Under the pieces are notes generated by a model, which had not been told where the DNA came from, ran no database searches, and was given only the letters and a program-made list of their open reading frames with translations. Source: CADEED01 sp035765415 (lineage in GTDB: Bacteria > Pseudomonadota > Gammaproteobacteria > Steroidobacterales > Steroidobacteraceae). From it: DNA of 64,000 bases. The stretch covers positions 76,953-140,952 of the forward strand of contig DASTXR010000133.1 of the NCBI GenBank assembly GCA_035765415.1. Reading direction: 5' to 3'. This document shows, piece after piece, positions 41,407 to 50,651 of this stretch (position 1 is the stretch's first letter; each line of letters opens with the position of its first letter). The translations under genes were made by a program, and so were the position numbers.

Positions 41407-42195
41407 ATGAAAACTCTCAGGCGTTCACTGCGATGGCTCACAGCATGCGCGCTCGCGCAGTCGTTCATCAATCCGGCGGTCGCCGAAGCGCCACGAAAGC
41501 CCGAAGTGCTCGTGTTCGCCGCCGCGTCGCTCACGAATGTCCTCGGCGAACAGGCGTCGGCCTGGGAAAAGGTTTCCGGCATTCGCGTGAAGTTGTCGTT
41601 CGCCGCGAGCTCGGTGCTCGCGCGCCAGATCGAAGCGGGCAGCAAGGCCGACGTCTTCATCTCCGCCGACCAGGAGTGGATGGACTACCTGCAGTCGCGC
41701 AACCTGCTCGATGAGGCGTCGCGCGTGAATCTCGTAGGCAACCGCCTGGTGCTCATCGCGCCCGCCGACAGCAAGATCGAGCTGAAGGTCGAACGCGGCT
41801 TTGCGCTCGTGGACGCGCTTGCCGGCGGTCGCCTGGCCACTGGCGATCCGGACACGGTGCCCGCAGGAAGGTACGCGCGTTCCGCGCTCACCTCGCTCGG
41901 CGTATGGAACCAGGTCGCCGATCGCATGGTGCGCGCCGACAACGTGCGCAGCGCCTTGATGTTCGTTTCGCGCGGCGAGGTACCGCTCGGCATCGTCTAC
42001 GCCACCGATGCGGCGGTCGACCCGAAGGTGCGCATTGTCGATATCTTTCCCGGGAACACCCATGCGCCGATCACCTACCCGGCCGCGGCCACGCGCGGCG
42101 CGAAAGCAGGCGGAAAAGCCTTCGTATCGTTCCTCGGATCCGGACCGGCGCGAGTAGCATGGCGGAAGTCTGGCTTCGTGGAGCTCGCGCAATGA
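41407..42195 (+). CDS. modA: Periplasmic molybdate/tungstate-binding protein
   Basis: A 262-residue substrate-binding protein with signal peptide to about AVAEA. VLVFAAASLTNVL, SFAASSVLARQIEAG, ADVFISADQEWMDYL, and GDPDTVPAGRYARSAL are ModA hallmarks, including the Ser/Ala oxyanion site. ATG at 41407 was taken; an in-frame ATG at 41386 is possible. The ABC partners ModB and ModC are not downstream. Instead the stop overlaps an outer-membrane porin gene as ATGA. Confidence 0.93.
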   Translation: MKTLRRSLRWLTACALAQSFINPAVAEAPRKPEVLVFAAASLTNVLGEQASAWEKVSGIRVKLSFAASSVLARQIEAGSKADVFISADQEWMDYLQSRNLLDEASRVNLVGNRLVLIAPADSKIELKVERGFALVDALAGGRLATGDPDTVPAGRYARSALTSLGVWNQVADRMVRADNVRSALMFVSRGEVPLGIVYATDAAVDPKVRIVDIFPGNTHAPITYPAAATRGAKAGGKAFVSFLGSGPARVAWRKSGFVELAQ

Positions 42196-43790
42196 AAAAG
42201 CTCTTGCTACTCCGTGCTGTCGCGGCCCTGACGCTGCTGGCCGCGGCCGGCACAGCCCTCGCGGCGGACGACGCCGCGCTGAACGCGCAGGTGGAAGCGC
42301 TGCGCACCGCCATTGCCAGCCAGCGCGCCCAGCTCGAGGCGCAGGCCAAACTACTGGAAGCGCAGCAGGCGCAGCTCGAGGCGCTCACGCGCCGGCTGGA
42401 GCAACCCGGCGCCGCGGCCACCGAAACCCGGAAGATCGCCGCGCCGGAGGCGCCGAAGGTCACGCTCACCAATAACCGGCCCACCATCACGGCTGCCGAC
42501 GGCAAGTCGTCGTTCGCGGTTCGCGCCAACGTGCAGCTCGACGGCGCGATGTATGGTGAGGACAAGGAAGGTCCGCTCGCCACCGACTTCCGTCGCGGCT
42601 CGGTGGGCGGCACTCCCAATCGCGAGAACAATGCGGCGCGCGACTTCAGCGACGGCTTCTATTTCCGTCGCGTGCGATTCGGCGTCGAAGGCATCATCGC
42701 CAGCGACTTCAACTATCGGTTGCTGCTCGAGCTCGGCGGCAGCGGCACGGAAGGTCCGACGCGCATCAACGACGCATGGATCGCGTACACCGGCCTCGCC
42801 CCCTTCACCTTCCAGCTCGGCGCATTTGCGCCGCCCGCCAACATGGATGACGGCACTACGCCGGAAGACCTGCCGTTCCTCGAGCGCGCCAGCGCTTCCG
42901 AACTTTCGCGCTCGCTCGGTGGCGCCGATGGGCGCATCGGCCTCGGGCTGAAGGCGAACGGCAGCCGCTGGATGAGCGCCTTTACGCTGACGACGCGTAC
43001 CGTGAGCGACGCCGAAGTGTTCGACGGCCAGCTCGCCGCCGTGGGACGCGCGGGCGGGCTGATCGCCACCAGCGGCGACTACAACGTTCACCTCGGTGCA
43101 TCGGGAACCTATGTGTTCAGCCCACCTGACCAGGGCTCGTCGGGCGCACCACCGCGGCACGGCCTTCGCTTCCGCGACCGGCCCGAGATTCGCGTCGACA
43201 GCGTCCGGCTCATCGACACGGGCGCGATCGACGCCGCGCACGCCAGCGTGCTCGGCCTGGAGTTCGGCGCGAACTGGAAGAGCTTCTATCTACAGGGCGA
43301 ACATTTCTGGTTCGACGTCGAGCGCCGGGGCGCGGCGGCGCTGCCCGATCCCGATTTCACGGGTTACTACCTGCAGGGAAGCTGGATGCTCACGGGCGAG
43401 AGCCGGCGTTACAACCCGGTCACGGGTTCCTTCCAGAACCCGCGCCCCAGGGAAATTTTCTCGCGCGCGGGCGGCGCCGGCGCCTGGGAATTCGCCGCGC
43501 GTTACAGCAACACGAATCTGAATTTTCAGGAAGGCCAGCAAGGCGCCGCCACGGTGCCCGGCAGCGTGCGCGGTGGCGAACAGAACGTGCTCACGCTCGG
43601 CGTGAACTGGTATCTCAATCCGAACTTCAAGGTAATGATGAATTACCTGCTGATCGACGTGGATCGCCTGAATCCCGCCGGCCCGGACAACACCGCGCCA
43701 TTCGGCGCGTCACCGGCCACGCCGCCGATCGGCGTCGAGATCGGCCAGGACCTCAACGTCATCGCGATACGTTCGCAATACAGTTTCTAG
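42192..43790 (+). CDS. Phosphate-selective porin OprO/OprP family
   Basis: A 532-residue outer-membrane protein. The signal peptide ends at ALAA. A coiled coil of Gln/Glu/Ala (about 24-75) follows, as in OprP-type porins, which trimerise through such helices. Then comes the barrel: YFRRVRFGVEGIIASDFNYRLLLEL (in parts), DAWIAYTG, YYLQGSWMLTGE, NWYLNPNFKVMMNYLLIDVDR, ending with SQYSF, the terminal Phe of outer-membrane barrels. Coupling to modA suggests an oxyanion channel, perhaps for molybdate; selectivity is not readable. Confidence 0.9.
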   Translation: MKKLLLLRAVAALTLLAAAGTALAADDAALNAQVEALRTAIASQRAQLEAQAKLLEAQQAQLEALTRRLEQPGAAATETRKIAAPEAPKVTLTNNRPTITAADGKSSFAVRANVQLDGAMYGEDKEGPLATDFRRGSVGGTPNRENNAARDFSDGFYFRRVRFGVEGIIASDFNYRLLLELGGSGTEGPTRINDAWIAYTGLAPFTFQLGAFAPPANMDDGTTPEDLPFLERASASELSRSLGGADGRIGLGLKANGSRWMSAFTLTTRTVSDAEVFDGQLAAVGRAGGLIATSGDYNVHLGASGTYVFSPPDQGSSGAPPRHGLRFRDRPEIRVDSVRLIDTGAIDAAHASVLGLEFGANWKSFYLQGEHFWFDVERRGAAALPDPDFTGYYLQGSWMLTGESRRYNPVTGSFQNPRPREIFSRAGGAGAWEFAARYSNTNLNFQEGQQGAATVPGSVRGGEQNVLTLGVNWYLNPNFKVMMNYLLIDVDRLNPAGPDNTAPFGASPATPPIGVEIGQDLNVIAIRSQYSF

Positions 43791-43796
43791 CGGGAA

Positions 43797-45125
43797 TTAT
43801 TCGAGGGGTTGGTCGTTGCCTTGCAGGCGACCGATCAACGCGCGCAGGAACACGCGGTTGAAGCGCAACTGGCAGGCTGCGGACACCTGCTCGAGCAGCG
43901 TCGAGCTCACGCGCAGCACGGAGACCGTGGTGTCGGCCTTGATGGTGGCCGTGCGGCGGGCGCCGCGCACGTAACTCGTCTCGCCGAAGCAGTCGCCGCT
44001 TTCGATGGAGCCCAGCGTCTTGCCGTGGCGTTCCACCAGGCACTTGCCGTTCACGAGAATGTAGAAGCGATCGTCCATCTCGCCTTCCTTCACGATCTCC
44101 TCGCCCGCCGGGTAGTCCTGCATGGTGCTGGCTCGCAGCACCTCCCAGATCTCGGCGTGTGAGAACTCGTGGAAGAAGCGCAGGCGACGCAACACGTCGA
44201 ACTGCTCCTGCTGATCGATGCGCGCGTTCTGTTCACGCAGGCGCTGGTGCACGCGCGTGAGCTCGGCGGCGAAATCCGCGCCCGACTTCTGGCGCTTGTC
44301 CGGGGTCTTGAGCATCGCAGTCGCGACGATTTCTTCCAGCTCTTCCGGAACGTCCTTGCGCTGCGTGTGGATCGGCGGCGGCGTGGCGTAGACGATCTGG
44401 TGCAGCAGCTTGACCAGGTTGCCGGCGCGGAACGGCCGGATGCCGGTCAGCAGCTCGTACATCACGGCGCCCAGCGAATACAGGTCCGAGTGGTGCGTGA
44501 GCTCGAGGCTCTGCACCTGCTCGGGCGACATGTACGACGGGCTGCCGGCGATGCCCTCGATGCGCGAGATCTCCGAATCCGCGACCAGCGCGATGCCGAA
44601 GTCGATGATGCGCACGTCGGAATCCTGCGTGAGCATGATGTTCGAGGGTTTGATGTCGCGGTGGATCACCCCACGCGTATGCGCGTAGTGCAGCGCCTTG
44701 GCGCACTTGAACATGATTTCGACGACGTCGTCGATGCGCAGCAGGTTGTCCGGCCGGCAATAGGCAGAGAGCGTCCGCGCCCCGTGCACGTGTTCGGTGA
44801 CGATGTAGCAGCGGCCGTTTTCTTCGCCCGCGTCGTAGATAGGGAGGATGTGCGGATGCTGCAGCATGCCCACCATGTGCGCTTCCGACAGGAACATCTT
44901 GCGCGCGATCTTGGCGCGCTCGTCGCTCGGGTCCTGGTCCTGGTTGTAGACCTTGATCGCGACGTCGCGACCGTAATAGGAGTCGTGCGATAGATAGACG
45001 GTACCGGTGGAACCCCTACCAACCTCGTTGATGATTACATATTTGCCGATGCGATCCGGAACGCGGTTCTCCAGGATCTTTGCCGCCTGTGCATCGGGGC
45101 CGGTCTTTGTTGCTTGCAGCGACAT
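43797..45125 (-). CDS. Ser/Thr protein kinase with C-terminal cyclic-nucleotide-binding domain
   Basis: A 442-residue soluble protein. Residues about 26-285 are a Hanks kinase: VGRGSTGTVY, DVAIKVY, HRDIKPSNIM, IIDFGIA, SPSYMSPEQ. Residues about 315-425 are a CRP-like cNMP domain: YPAGEEIVKEGEMDDRFYILVNGK (in parts) and GDCFGETSYVRGARRTATI. The Glu-Thr and Arg-Arg-Thr-Ala around the pocket are what cAMP/cGMP binding would need. Start is ATG at 45125; 20 upstream codons in frame are atypical. It stands 141 bases after thiL, probably with its own promoter. Confidence 0.92.
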   Translation of the reverse strand: MSLQATKTGPDAQAAKILENRVPDRIGKYVIINEVGRGSTGTVYLSHDSYYGRDVAIKVYNQDQDPSDERAKIARKMFLSEAHMVGMLQHPHILPIYDAGEENGRCYIVTEHVHGARTLSAYCRPDNLLRIDDVVEIMFKCAKALHYAHTRGVIHRDIKPSNIMLTQDSDVRIIDFGIALVADSEISRIEGIAGSPSYMSPEQVQSLELTHHSDLYSLGAVMYELLTGIRPFRAGNLVKLLHQIVYATPPPIHTQRKDVPEELEEIVATAMLKTPDKRQKSGADFAAELTRVHQRLREQNARIDQQEQFDVLRRLRFFHEFSHAEIWEVLRASTMQDYPAGEEIVKEGEMDDRFYILVNGKCLVERHGKTLGSIESGDCFGETSYVRGARRTATIKADTTVSVLRVSSTLLEQVSAACQLRFNRVFLRALIGRLQGNDQPLE

Positions 45126-45266
45126 TTTTCGCGACGTAACCCAAGCGCCGGCACGGAGGCTTCCCCCGGACCGAACGTGTCCCATGAAACTGTGATTGGC
45201 AGAATAAGGCGGCGGACCCGCAGCGGGTGTGACCCGCTTCCCGGATCACCGGAGGCGCCACGCGCA

Positions 45267-46238
45267 TCAACGCGCGAAATGGTCGAAACCGGCTCCCGAG
45301 AACTGCATCACACCACCGCGTGCGAATACTCTAACTCCATTCCCGGACACCAGGCTGCCGATTCGCGTCACCGGCCCCAGCCCGCGCGTGATGGCGTTGG
45401 TCATCGCGCCCATGCGCGCCAGCGGCACGGTGAAGAGTAGTTCGTAGTCGTCACCGCCCGTCAGCGCGTATTCGCGCGCCAGCTCGCGGCCGACGGCCGC
45501 CAGCAACGGTTCGGACACCGGCAGCGCCGCGGCGTCGACTTCCGCACCGCAACCGCTCGACGCGCACAGCTTCTCGAGGTCACCGCCCAGGCCATCGGAG
45601 ACGTCGATGCAGGCGCTGGCGAGGCCCCGCAATGCAACACCGATGTCGCATCGCGGCGTGGGAAACAGAAATCGATCGCGCAGGATCTGCGCGGACATGG
45701 GATCAGTGACGTGCAGGCGCCCCTGCTCCAGCGCCAGCCCCGCGGCGGCATCGCCCGGCGATCCGCTGACGAAGATCACGTCACCCGCCTGGGCGCCCTT
45801 GCGTTCGAGCGCGACCCCGATCGGCACGATGCCTATCAGGGTGACGGTGATCGTGAGCGGTCCTCGCGTGGTGTCGCCGCCCACCAGCGATACGCCGTGC
45901 CGGCGGCAAAGATCGCCGGCCGCGCGCGAGAACTGCGCGAGCCACGACTCATCGGAATCGGGCATGGTGAGCGCCAGCAGTCCCCACGCCGGCTCCGCGC
46001 CCATCGCCGCCAGGTCGGAGAGATTGACCGCGAAGGCGCGGTGGCCGATGGACGCCGGCGCGGACTTCGGCGGGAAGTGCACGCCTTCCACCAGCGTGTC
46101 GGTGACCACCACCAGTTCCCGCGAAGCGGGCGGCATGACCACGGCGCCGTCATCGCCCACGCCAATGCGCACGTCGCCGCGCTCCGCGCCGAGTTTCGCG
46201 AAGTACTTGCCGATGAGCTCGAACTCGGATTGGGCCAT
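45267..46238 (-). CDS. thiL: Thiamine-monophosphate kinase
   Basis: A 323-residue ATP-dependent enzyme for the last step to thiamine diphosphate, needed by Dxs. EFELIGKYFAKL, GVGDDGAVV, VVTDTLVEGVHFP, GGDTTRGP, IDVSDGLGGDLEKLC and GGDDYELLFTV are typical. It is the last gene of the rib-nusB-thiL operon, 15 bases after nusB. Confidence 0.96.
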   Translation of the reverse strand: MAQSEFELIGKYFAKLGAERGDVRIGVGDDGAVVMPPASRELVVVTDTLVEGVHFPPKSAPASIGHRAFAVNLSDLAAMGAEPAWGLLALTMPDSDESWLAQFSRAAGDLCRRHGVSLVGGDTTRGPLTITVTLIGIVPIGVALERKGAQAGDVIFVSGSPGDAAAGLALEQGRLHVTDPMSAQILRDRFLFPTPRCDIGVALRGLASACIDVSDGLGGDLEKLCASSGCGAEVDAAALPVSEPLLAAVGRELAREYALTGGDDYELLFTVPLARMGAMTNAITRGLGPVTRIGSLVSGNGVRVFARGGVMQFSGAGFDHFAR

Positions 46239-46253
46239 GGCCCGGACTGCTAA

Positions 46254-46694
46254 CTAGTGCTCGAGGGGACGCAGTTCGCGGGCGGCGGCATCGAGCACCG
46301 CGTTGACGAACTTGTGGCTGTCGGTGGCGCCGAAGCGCTTGGCGAGGCCCACGGCCTCGTTGATGACCACGCGATAGGGCACGTCGGGCGCAGAACGCAA
46401 TTCGTGCGCGCCGACCCACAACACCGCGCGCTCCACCGGGTCGAGCTCGGCGGGTTTGCGATCCATCCAGCCGGCGAGCGCGGCATCGAGCGCCTCGCTG
46501 CCACCGCACACATCGGTGATCAGCTGGTTGAAGTAGCCGCGGTCGGCCTTGCGCATGTCTTCATCGGTGGCGAACTCGTTGAGCACGTCCTGCCACGGCG
46601 CCGAGTTGAGCTGCCAGCGATACAGCGCCTGCATGGCGAGCTTGCGCGCGACGGCGCGGCGTGCCGAGGCCGGATTGATGCCTTTGCCCGACAT
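46254..46694 (-). CDS. nusB: Transcription antitermination factor NusB
   Basis: A 146-residue helical RNA-binding protein for rRNA antitermination. ARRAVARKLAMQALYRWQL, DRGYFNQLI, LDPVERAVLWVGAHEL and RVVINEAVGLAKRFG are family motifs. Its ATG shares one base with the ribH stop (TGATG). Confidence 0.96.
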   Translation of the reverse strand: MSGKGINPASARRAVARKLAMQALYRWQLNSAPWQDVLNEFATDEDMRKADRGYFNQLITDVCGGSEALDAALAGWMDRKPAELDPVERAVLWVGAHELRSAPDVPYRVVINEAVGLAKRFGATDSHKFVNAVLDAAARELRPLEH

Positions 46695-47209
46695 CAGCTT
46701 TTCCTCGCGCGCGTCTTGCGCGAGGGCCGGGGAGCCCTGGGGGGCGGCGCGAGTAGTTGGATCATCTCGAGCGCGGCCTCCATCGATTCCCGTCCCTTGT
46801 TCATGCGTTTGATGTCTGCGCGCTCCTCGGCCTGCGCCAGCGTCTCGGTGGTGAGCACGCCGAAGATGACGGGCACGCCGGTGGCGAGGCTGGCATCCAT
46901 GAGGCCGCGCGCGCACTCGCCCGCGACGAAGTCGAAATGCGGCGTGTCTCCGCGGATCACGCAGCCGAGCGCGATGACCGCTTCCACGGCGCCACTCGCG
47001 GCAAACATCTTCGCGGCCAGTGGCAGCTCGAATGCGCCGGGGACCCGCTCCACCAGCAGGCGCGCCACGTCACCGCCGTGCGCGGCCCAGGCTTGCGTGG
47101 CGCCGTCGATGAGCTGGTCGACCAGCGGCGCATTGAAACGCGCGGCGATGATGACGACGCGACGCTGGCTGGCGTCGAATCGCAGGGACTGGGTGAGCGA
47201 GCCGGTCAT
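46694..47209 (-). CDS. ribH: 6,7-dimethyl-8-ribityllumazine synthase
   Basis: A 171-residue lumazine synthase. VVIIAARFNAPLVDQL, VPGAFELPLAA, ALGCVIRGDTPHFDFVA with the catalytic His, and PVIFGVLTTETLAQAEERA are clear. The basic tail RPSRKTRARKS is an addition. ATG at 47209 was chosen; the frame opens further only as a ribB shadow. Confidence 0.96.
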   Translation of the reverse strand: MTGSLTQSLRFDASQRRVVIIAARFNAPLVDQLIDGATQAWAAHGGDVARLLVERVPGAFELPLAAKMFAASGAVEAVIALGCVIRGDTPHFDFVAGECARGLMDASLATGVPVIFGVLTTETLAQAEERADIKRMNKGRESMEAALEMIQLLAPPPRAPRPSRKTRARKS

Positions 47210-47234
47210 GGGCGCGGGAGTATATAGGTCCGGC

Positions 47235-48344
47235 TCATTCGGCGACGTAGCCCGTGATCTCGAGCCCGAACGCCGAGATGCCCTGCAGCTGCTTGGGCGT
47301 CGACAGCACCTGCATGCGCGTGACGCCCAGGTCCTTGAGGATCTGCGCGCCGATACCGTAGGTGCGCAGCACTTGCGGCGCCGCATGGGCCGGGGCCGGA
47401 TGCCCGGCACGCTGGCCCAGCGCGCTCACCGCGTCGGCCAGCTCGCGTGGCGTGCTGTGGTCGCGCAATACGATGACGATTCCCGTCCCCACTTCGGCGA
47501 TGCGCTTCATCGCATCGCGCAGCGTCCAGGTGCGCCCAGGGTCCCGGACTCCCACCAGGTCCGACAGCGTGTCGATGGGATGCACGCGCACCAGCGGCGG
47601 CTTGTCGGCGTCGATCGTGCCCCGCACCAGCGCGAGGTGCACGTCGCGATGTACGTGATCCTCGTAGGCTAACAATGTGAACTCGCCGAACTCGGTGGCC
47701 ACCTGGCGTTCGGCGATGCGTTCCACCGACCGCTCCTGGCGCAGCCGATAGCGGATCAGGTCGGCGATGGTGCCTATCTTGAGGTTGTGCTGCCGGGCGA
47801 ACGATTCGAGGTCGGGGCGGCGCGCCATGGTGCCGTCGTCGTTCATCACCTCGACGATCACCGCCGACGGGTCGAGCCCCGCGAGCCGCGCCAGGTCGCA
47901 CCCGGCTTCGGTGTGGCCGGCGCGCGTCAACACGCCGCCCGGCTGCGCCATCACGGGAAAGATGTGGCCCGGCTGGCGAAGATCTTCGGGGCGCGCATCC
48001 GGGCGCACCGCGGCGATGACCGTCTGCGCGCGATCGTGCGCGGAGATGCCGGTGGTGATGCCTTCGGCCGCCTCGATGGACAGCGTGAAGTTGGTGCGAT
48101 GCTCGCGATGCGTGTCGCTGACCATGAGCGGCAGGCGAAGCTGGCGGCATCGCTCGCCGGTCAATGTCAGGCAGATGAGACCGCGGCCGAATCGCGCCAT
48201 GAAATTGATGTCGTCGGCGCGCACCTTCTGTGCCGCCATGATGAGATCGCCTTCGTTCTCGCGATCCTCGTCGTCCATGATCACCACCATGCGGCCGGCG
48301 GCGATGTCGGCGAGAATTTCCTCGATGCTGTTGAGCGGTTTCAT
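47235..48344 (-). CDS. ribBX: 3,4-dihydroxy-2-butanone-4-phosphate synthase with degenerate RibA-like domain (RibBX type)
   Basis: 369 residues. Residues 1-205 are a complete RibB: DDEDRENEGDLI, THREHRTNFTLSI, ISAHDRAQT, GHIFPV and RAGHTEAGCDLARLAGL. The C-terminal half aligns with GTP cyclohydrolase II, but the zinc cysteines (C-x10-C-x-C) are missing; the place reads VRVHPIDTLSDLVGV. It should therefore make only the 4-carbon precursor, as in RibBX proteins, and a true RibA must be elsewhere. It overlaps ribE as ATGA. Confidence 0.93.
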   Translation of the reverse strand: MKPLNSIEEILADIAAGRMVVIMDDEDRENEGDLIMAAQKVRADDINFMARFGRGLICLTLTGERCRQLRLPLMVSDTHREHRTNFTLSIEAAEGITTGISAHDRAQTVIAAVRPDARPEDLRQPGHIFPVMAQPGGVLTRAGHTEAGCDLARLAGLDPSAVIVEVMNDDGTMARRPDLESFARQHNLKIGTIADLIRYRLRQERSVERIAERQVATEFGEFTLLAYEDHVHRDVHLALVRGTIDADKPPLVRVHPIDTLSDLVGVRDPGRTWTLRDAMKRIAEVGTGIVIVLRDHSTPRELADAVSALGQRAGHPAPAHAAPQVLRTYGIGAQILKDLGVTRMQVLSTPKQLQGISAFGLEITGYVAE

Positions 48345-48952
48345 TGTGTATCCATGCTCAAGCGTTCCACGTAACGCGCCAGCAGGTCGATTTCCAGGTT
48401 GACGCGCACACCAGCGGCCAGCGAGCCGAGAGTGGTGACTTCGAGTGTGTGCGGAATGAGATTGACGGTGAACTCTACGCCGTTCACTTCGTTGACGGTG
48501 AGGCTCACGCCGTCGAGCGTGACCGAACCCTTGCGCGCGATGTAACGCGCCAGCTCTTTCGGCGCTGCGAACCGCACGCGCAGCGAGCGGGCGTCATTCG
48601 CGGTCGCCAGCACTTCGGCGATGCCGTCGACATGACCGGAGACCCAGTGACCGCCCAGGCTGTCGCCGGCACGCAGCGCCGGCTCGAGGTTGACGCGCGC
48701 ACCGGCGGCTTTCGCACCGAGTGTCGTGACTCGCAGCGTCTCGCCGGATACGTCGGCCGCGAAGCTGGCCGCGCCGAGCGCAGCCACGGTAAGGCACACA
48801 CCGTCCACGCAGATGCTGTCGCCGAGATTGAGCCGCTCGCGCGCGATGGTGGCGAACGACACCTCGATGCGGCGGTCTTCACCGGCGAAGGCCCCCTTCC
48901 GCGCGTCGATGCCCTGGATAGCGCCGATTTCCTGCACGATGCCGGTGAACAC
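48341..48952 (-). CDS. ribE: Riboflavin synthase alpha subunit
   Basis: A 203-residue protein of two lumazine-binding repeats. MFTGIVQEIG is the invariant start, LGDSICVDGVCLTV and KGSVTLDGVSLTVNEV are the repeated motifs, and GGHWVSGHVDG the linker. It dismutates lumazine into riboflavin. It follows ribD by 13 bases and overlaps ribBX. Confidence 0.96.
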   Translation of the reverse strand: MFTGIVQEIGAIQGIDARKGAFAGEDRRIEVSFATIARERLNLGDSICVDGVCLTVAALGAASFAADVSGETLRVTTLGAKAAGARVNLEPALRAGDSLGGHWVSGHVDGIAEVLATANDARSLRVRFAAPKELARYIARKGSVTLDGVSLTVNEVNGVEFTVNLIPHTLEVTTLGSLAAGVRVNLEIDLLARYVERLSMDTQ

Positions 48953-48965
48953 TATTTGTTTTCCA

Positions 48966-50075
48966 TTATTTCTTTTTCTGGGCCAGCGGCCGCAGCCGCA
49001 GGCGCAGGTCGGGACCCACGACTTTCGACTCGAGCAGCGTGAATCCGGGCGCAGCTTCGAGCCTGGTGAGTCGCGCGAAGGAAGCGATCGGTTTCGCGTC
49101 CTTGCCTAACAATTTGGGCGCCACGTACATCAGCCATTCGTCCACGAGGCCGGCGGCCAGCAATGCCCCGCAGAGCCGCGGCCCGGCTTCCACCAGCACC
49201 TCGTTGATCTCGAGGTCGGCGAGGCGCGCGAACACCGCGGAGAGATCGAGATGCGAGCCCTTCACCCGGATGCGCTCCACGCGCGCCTTGCCCAGTCGCT
49301 CATCACTGGCCCCGGCCTTGCGCGTCGCGGTGGCCGCGGCAAACACCAGCGCGTCGCCCGGAGGCGCGAGTATTCGTGCCGTCTTGCGCAAGGCGCGGCG
49401 GCGATCGAGCACCACGCGCAACGGCTGGCGCGGCGCCTCGATGCGCACATCGAGGCGCGGATCGTCGGTGCGCACCGTGGCGCCGCTGGTGAGCACTGCG
49501 CTGCTCAGCGCGCGCCAGTGTTGAACGTCCGCGCGCGCTTCTTCGCTGGTGATCCACTTGCTCTTGCCATTGGCCAGCGCGACGCGCCCGTCGAGGCTGA
49601 CGCCCGACTTCAGGCGGATGAAGGGCCGGCGATGCCGCATGCGCATCAGAAAGCCCGCGTTGAGCGCTTCTGCGTCATTGGCCAGCAGGCCTTCCTCGAC
49701 GATGATGCCCGCTTCCCGCAGGCGTTCCGCGCCGGCGCCGTTGACGCGCGGATTCGGATCACCGATGGCGTACACCACGCGACGCACACCCGCCGCCAGC
49801 AACACATCCACGCACGGCGGTGTACGCCCGTGGTGACTGCAGGGTTCGAGCGTCACGTAGGCCGTGGAGCCGCGCGCGCGTTCGCCCGCCGCCCGGATGG
49901 CAATGGGCTCGGCGTGCGCCTCGCCCGCGCGCTCGTGCCAGCCTTCGCCGACTATCTCTTCATCACGCGCCAGCACCGCGCCCACGCGCGGATTGGGATG
50001 CGTGCTGTACAGGCCGCGCTCCGCGAGCTCGAGCGCGCGGCGCATGGCGGCTTCATCGAATGCGCTGAAACTCAC
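48966..50075 (-). CDS. ribD: Bifunctional pyrimidine deaminase/reductase
   Basis: 369 residues. N-terminal deaminase: THPNPRVGAV, the zinc motif HAE in GEAHAEPIAI, and EPCSHHGRTPPCVD. C-terminal reductase: IRLKSGVSLDGRVALANGKSKWIT (in parts), VLTSGATVRTDDPRLDVR and EINEVLVEAGPRLCGALL. It catalyses steps two and three of riboflavin synthesis. It overlaps nrdR as ATGA. No FMN riboswitch fits in the minimal spacing upstream. Confidence 0.96.
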   Translation of the reverse strand: MSFSAFDEAAMRRALELAERGLYSTHPNPRVGAVLARDEEIVGEGWHERAGEAHAEPIAIRAAGERARGSTAYVTLEPCSHHGRTPPCVDVLLAAGVRRVVYAIGDPNPRVNGAGAERLREAGIIVEEGLLANDAEALNAGFLMRMRHRRPFIRLKSGVSLDGRVALANGKSKWITSEEARADVQHWRALSSAVLTSGATVRTDDPRLDVRIEAPRQPLRVVLDRRRALRKTARILAPPGDALVFAAATATRKAGASDERLGKARVERIRVKGSHLDLSAVFARLADLEINEVLVEAGPRLCGALLAAGLVDEWLMYVAPKLLGKDAKPIASFARLTRLEAAPGFTLLESKVVGPDLRLRLRPLAQKKK

Positions 50076-50605
50076 TTACGCTCCTTGCCGGCCTTCCTGG
50101 GTGACACATCGCCGGGCAACAGTGACAGCTGGCCTTCGCTCGGAACTCTGCCGCGCCGATGCCGAAGGCGATCCACCTCGTCGCGAAATGCCTCGACGTC
50201 CTGGAAATGGCGATACACCGACGCGTAACGCACATAGGCCACTTCATCGAGCTTGTGCAGTTCTTCCATCACGATCTCGCCAATCTGGCGCGAGGTGACT
50301 TCGCGCTCGCCGAGGCTGCGCAACTTGCGCGTGATGTGGCCGACGGCTTCCTCCACGGATTCCCGCGACACCGGGCGCTTCTCGAGCGCCTTGTGCAATC
50401 CGCCACGCAGCTTGCTCTCGTCGAATGGCACGCGACGCTGATCATTTTTCACCACCAGCGGCATGACCAGCTCGGCGGTTTCGAACGTGGTGAAACGCTC
50501 ACCGCAGGCCAGGCACTCGCGGCGCCGGCGGATCTGCGTACCCTCGGCAGCCAGCCGCGAGTCGTTAACCTTGGTGTCGTCGTGCGCGCAGAAGGGACAG
50601 TGCAT
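50072..50605 (-). CDS. nrdR: Transcriptional repressor NrdR
   Basis: 177 residues. N-terminal zinc ribbon MHCPFCAHDDTKVNDSR with RRRRECLACGERFTTFE, then an ATP-cone domain (VVKNDQRRVPFDESKL). It represses ribonucleotide reductase genes, sensing dATP/ATP. The last ~25 residues are a basic addition. nrdR-ribD coupling is a common proteobacterial arrangement. It comes 46 bases after glyA. Confidence 0.96.
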   Translation of the reverse strand: MHCPFCAHDDTKVNDSRLAAEGTQIRRRRECLACGERFTTFETAELVMPLVVKNDQRRVPFDESKLRGGLHKALEKRPVSRESVEEAVGHITRKLRSLGEREVTSRQIGEIVMEELHKLDEVAYVRYASVYRHFQDVEAFRDEVDRLRHRRGRVPSEGQLSLLPGDVSPRKAGKERK

Positions 50606-50651
50606 GGCACGCCTTCACTTGGCTTACGGCCCTGTCAGGGGCCCCAGCTCT

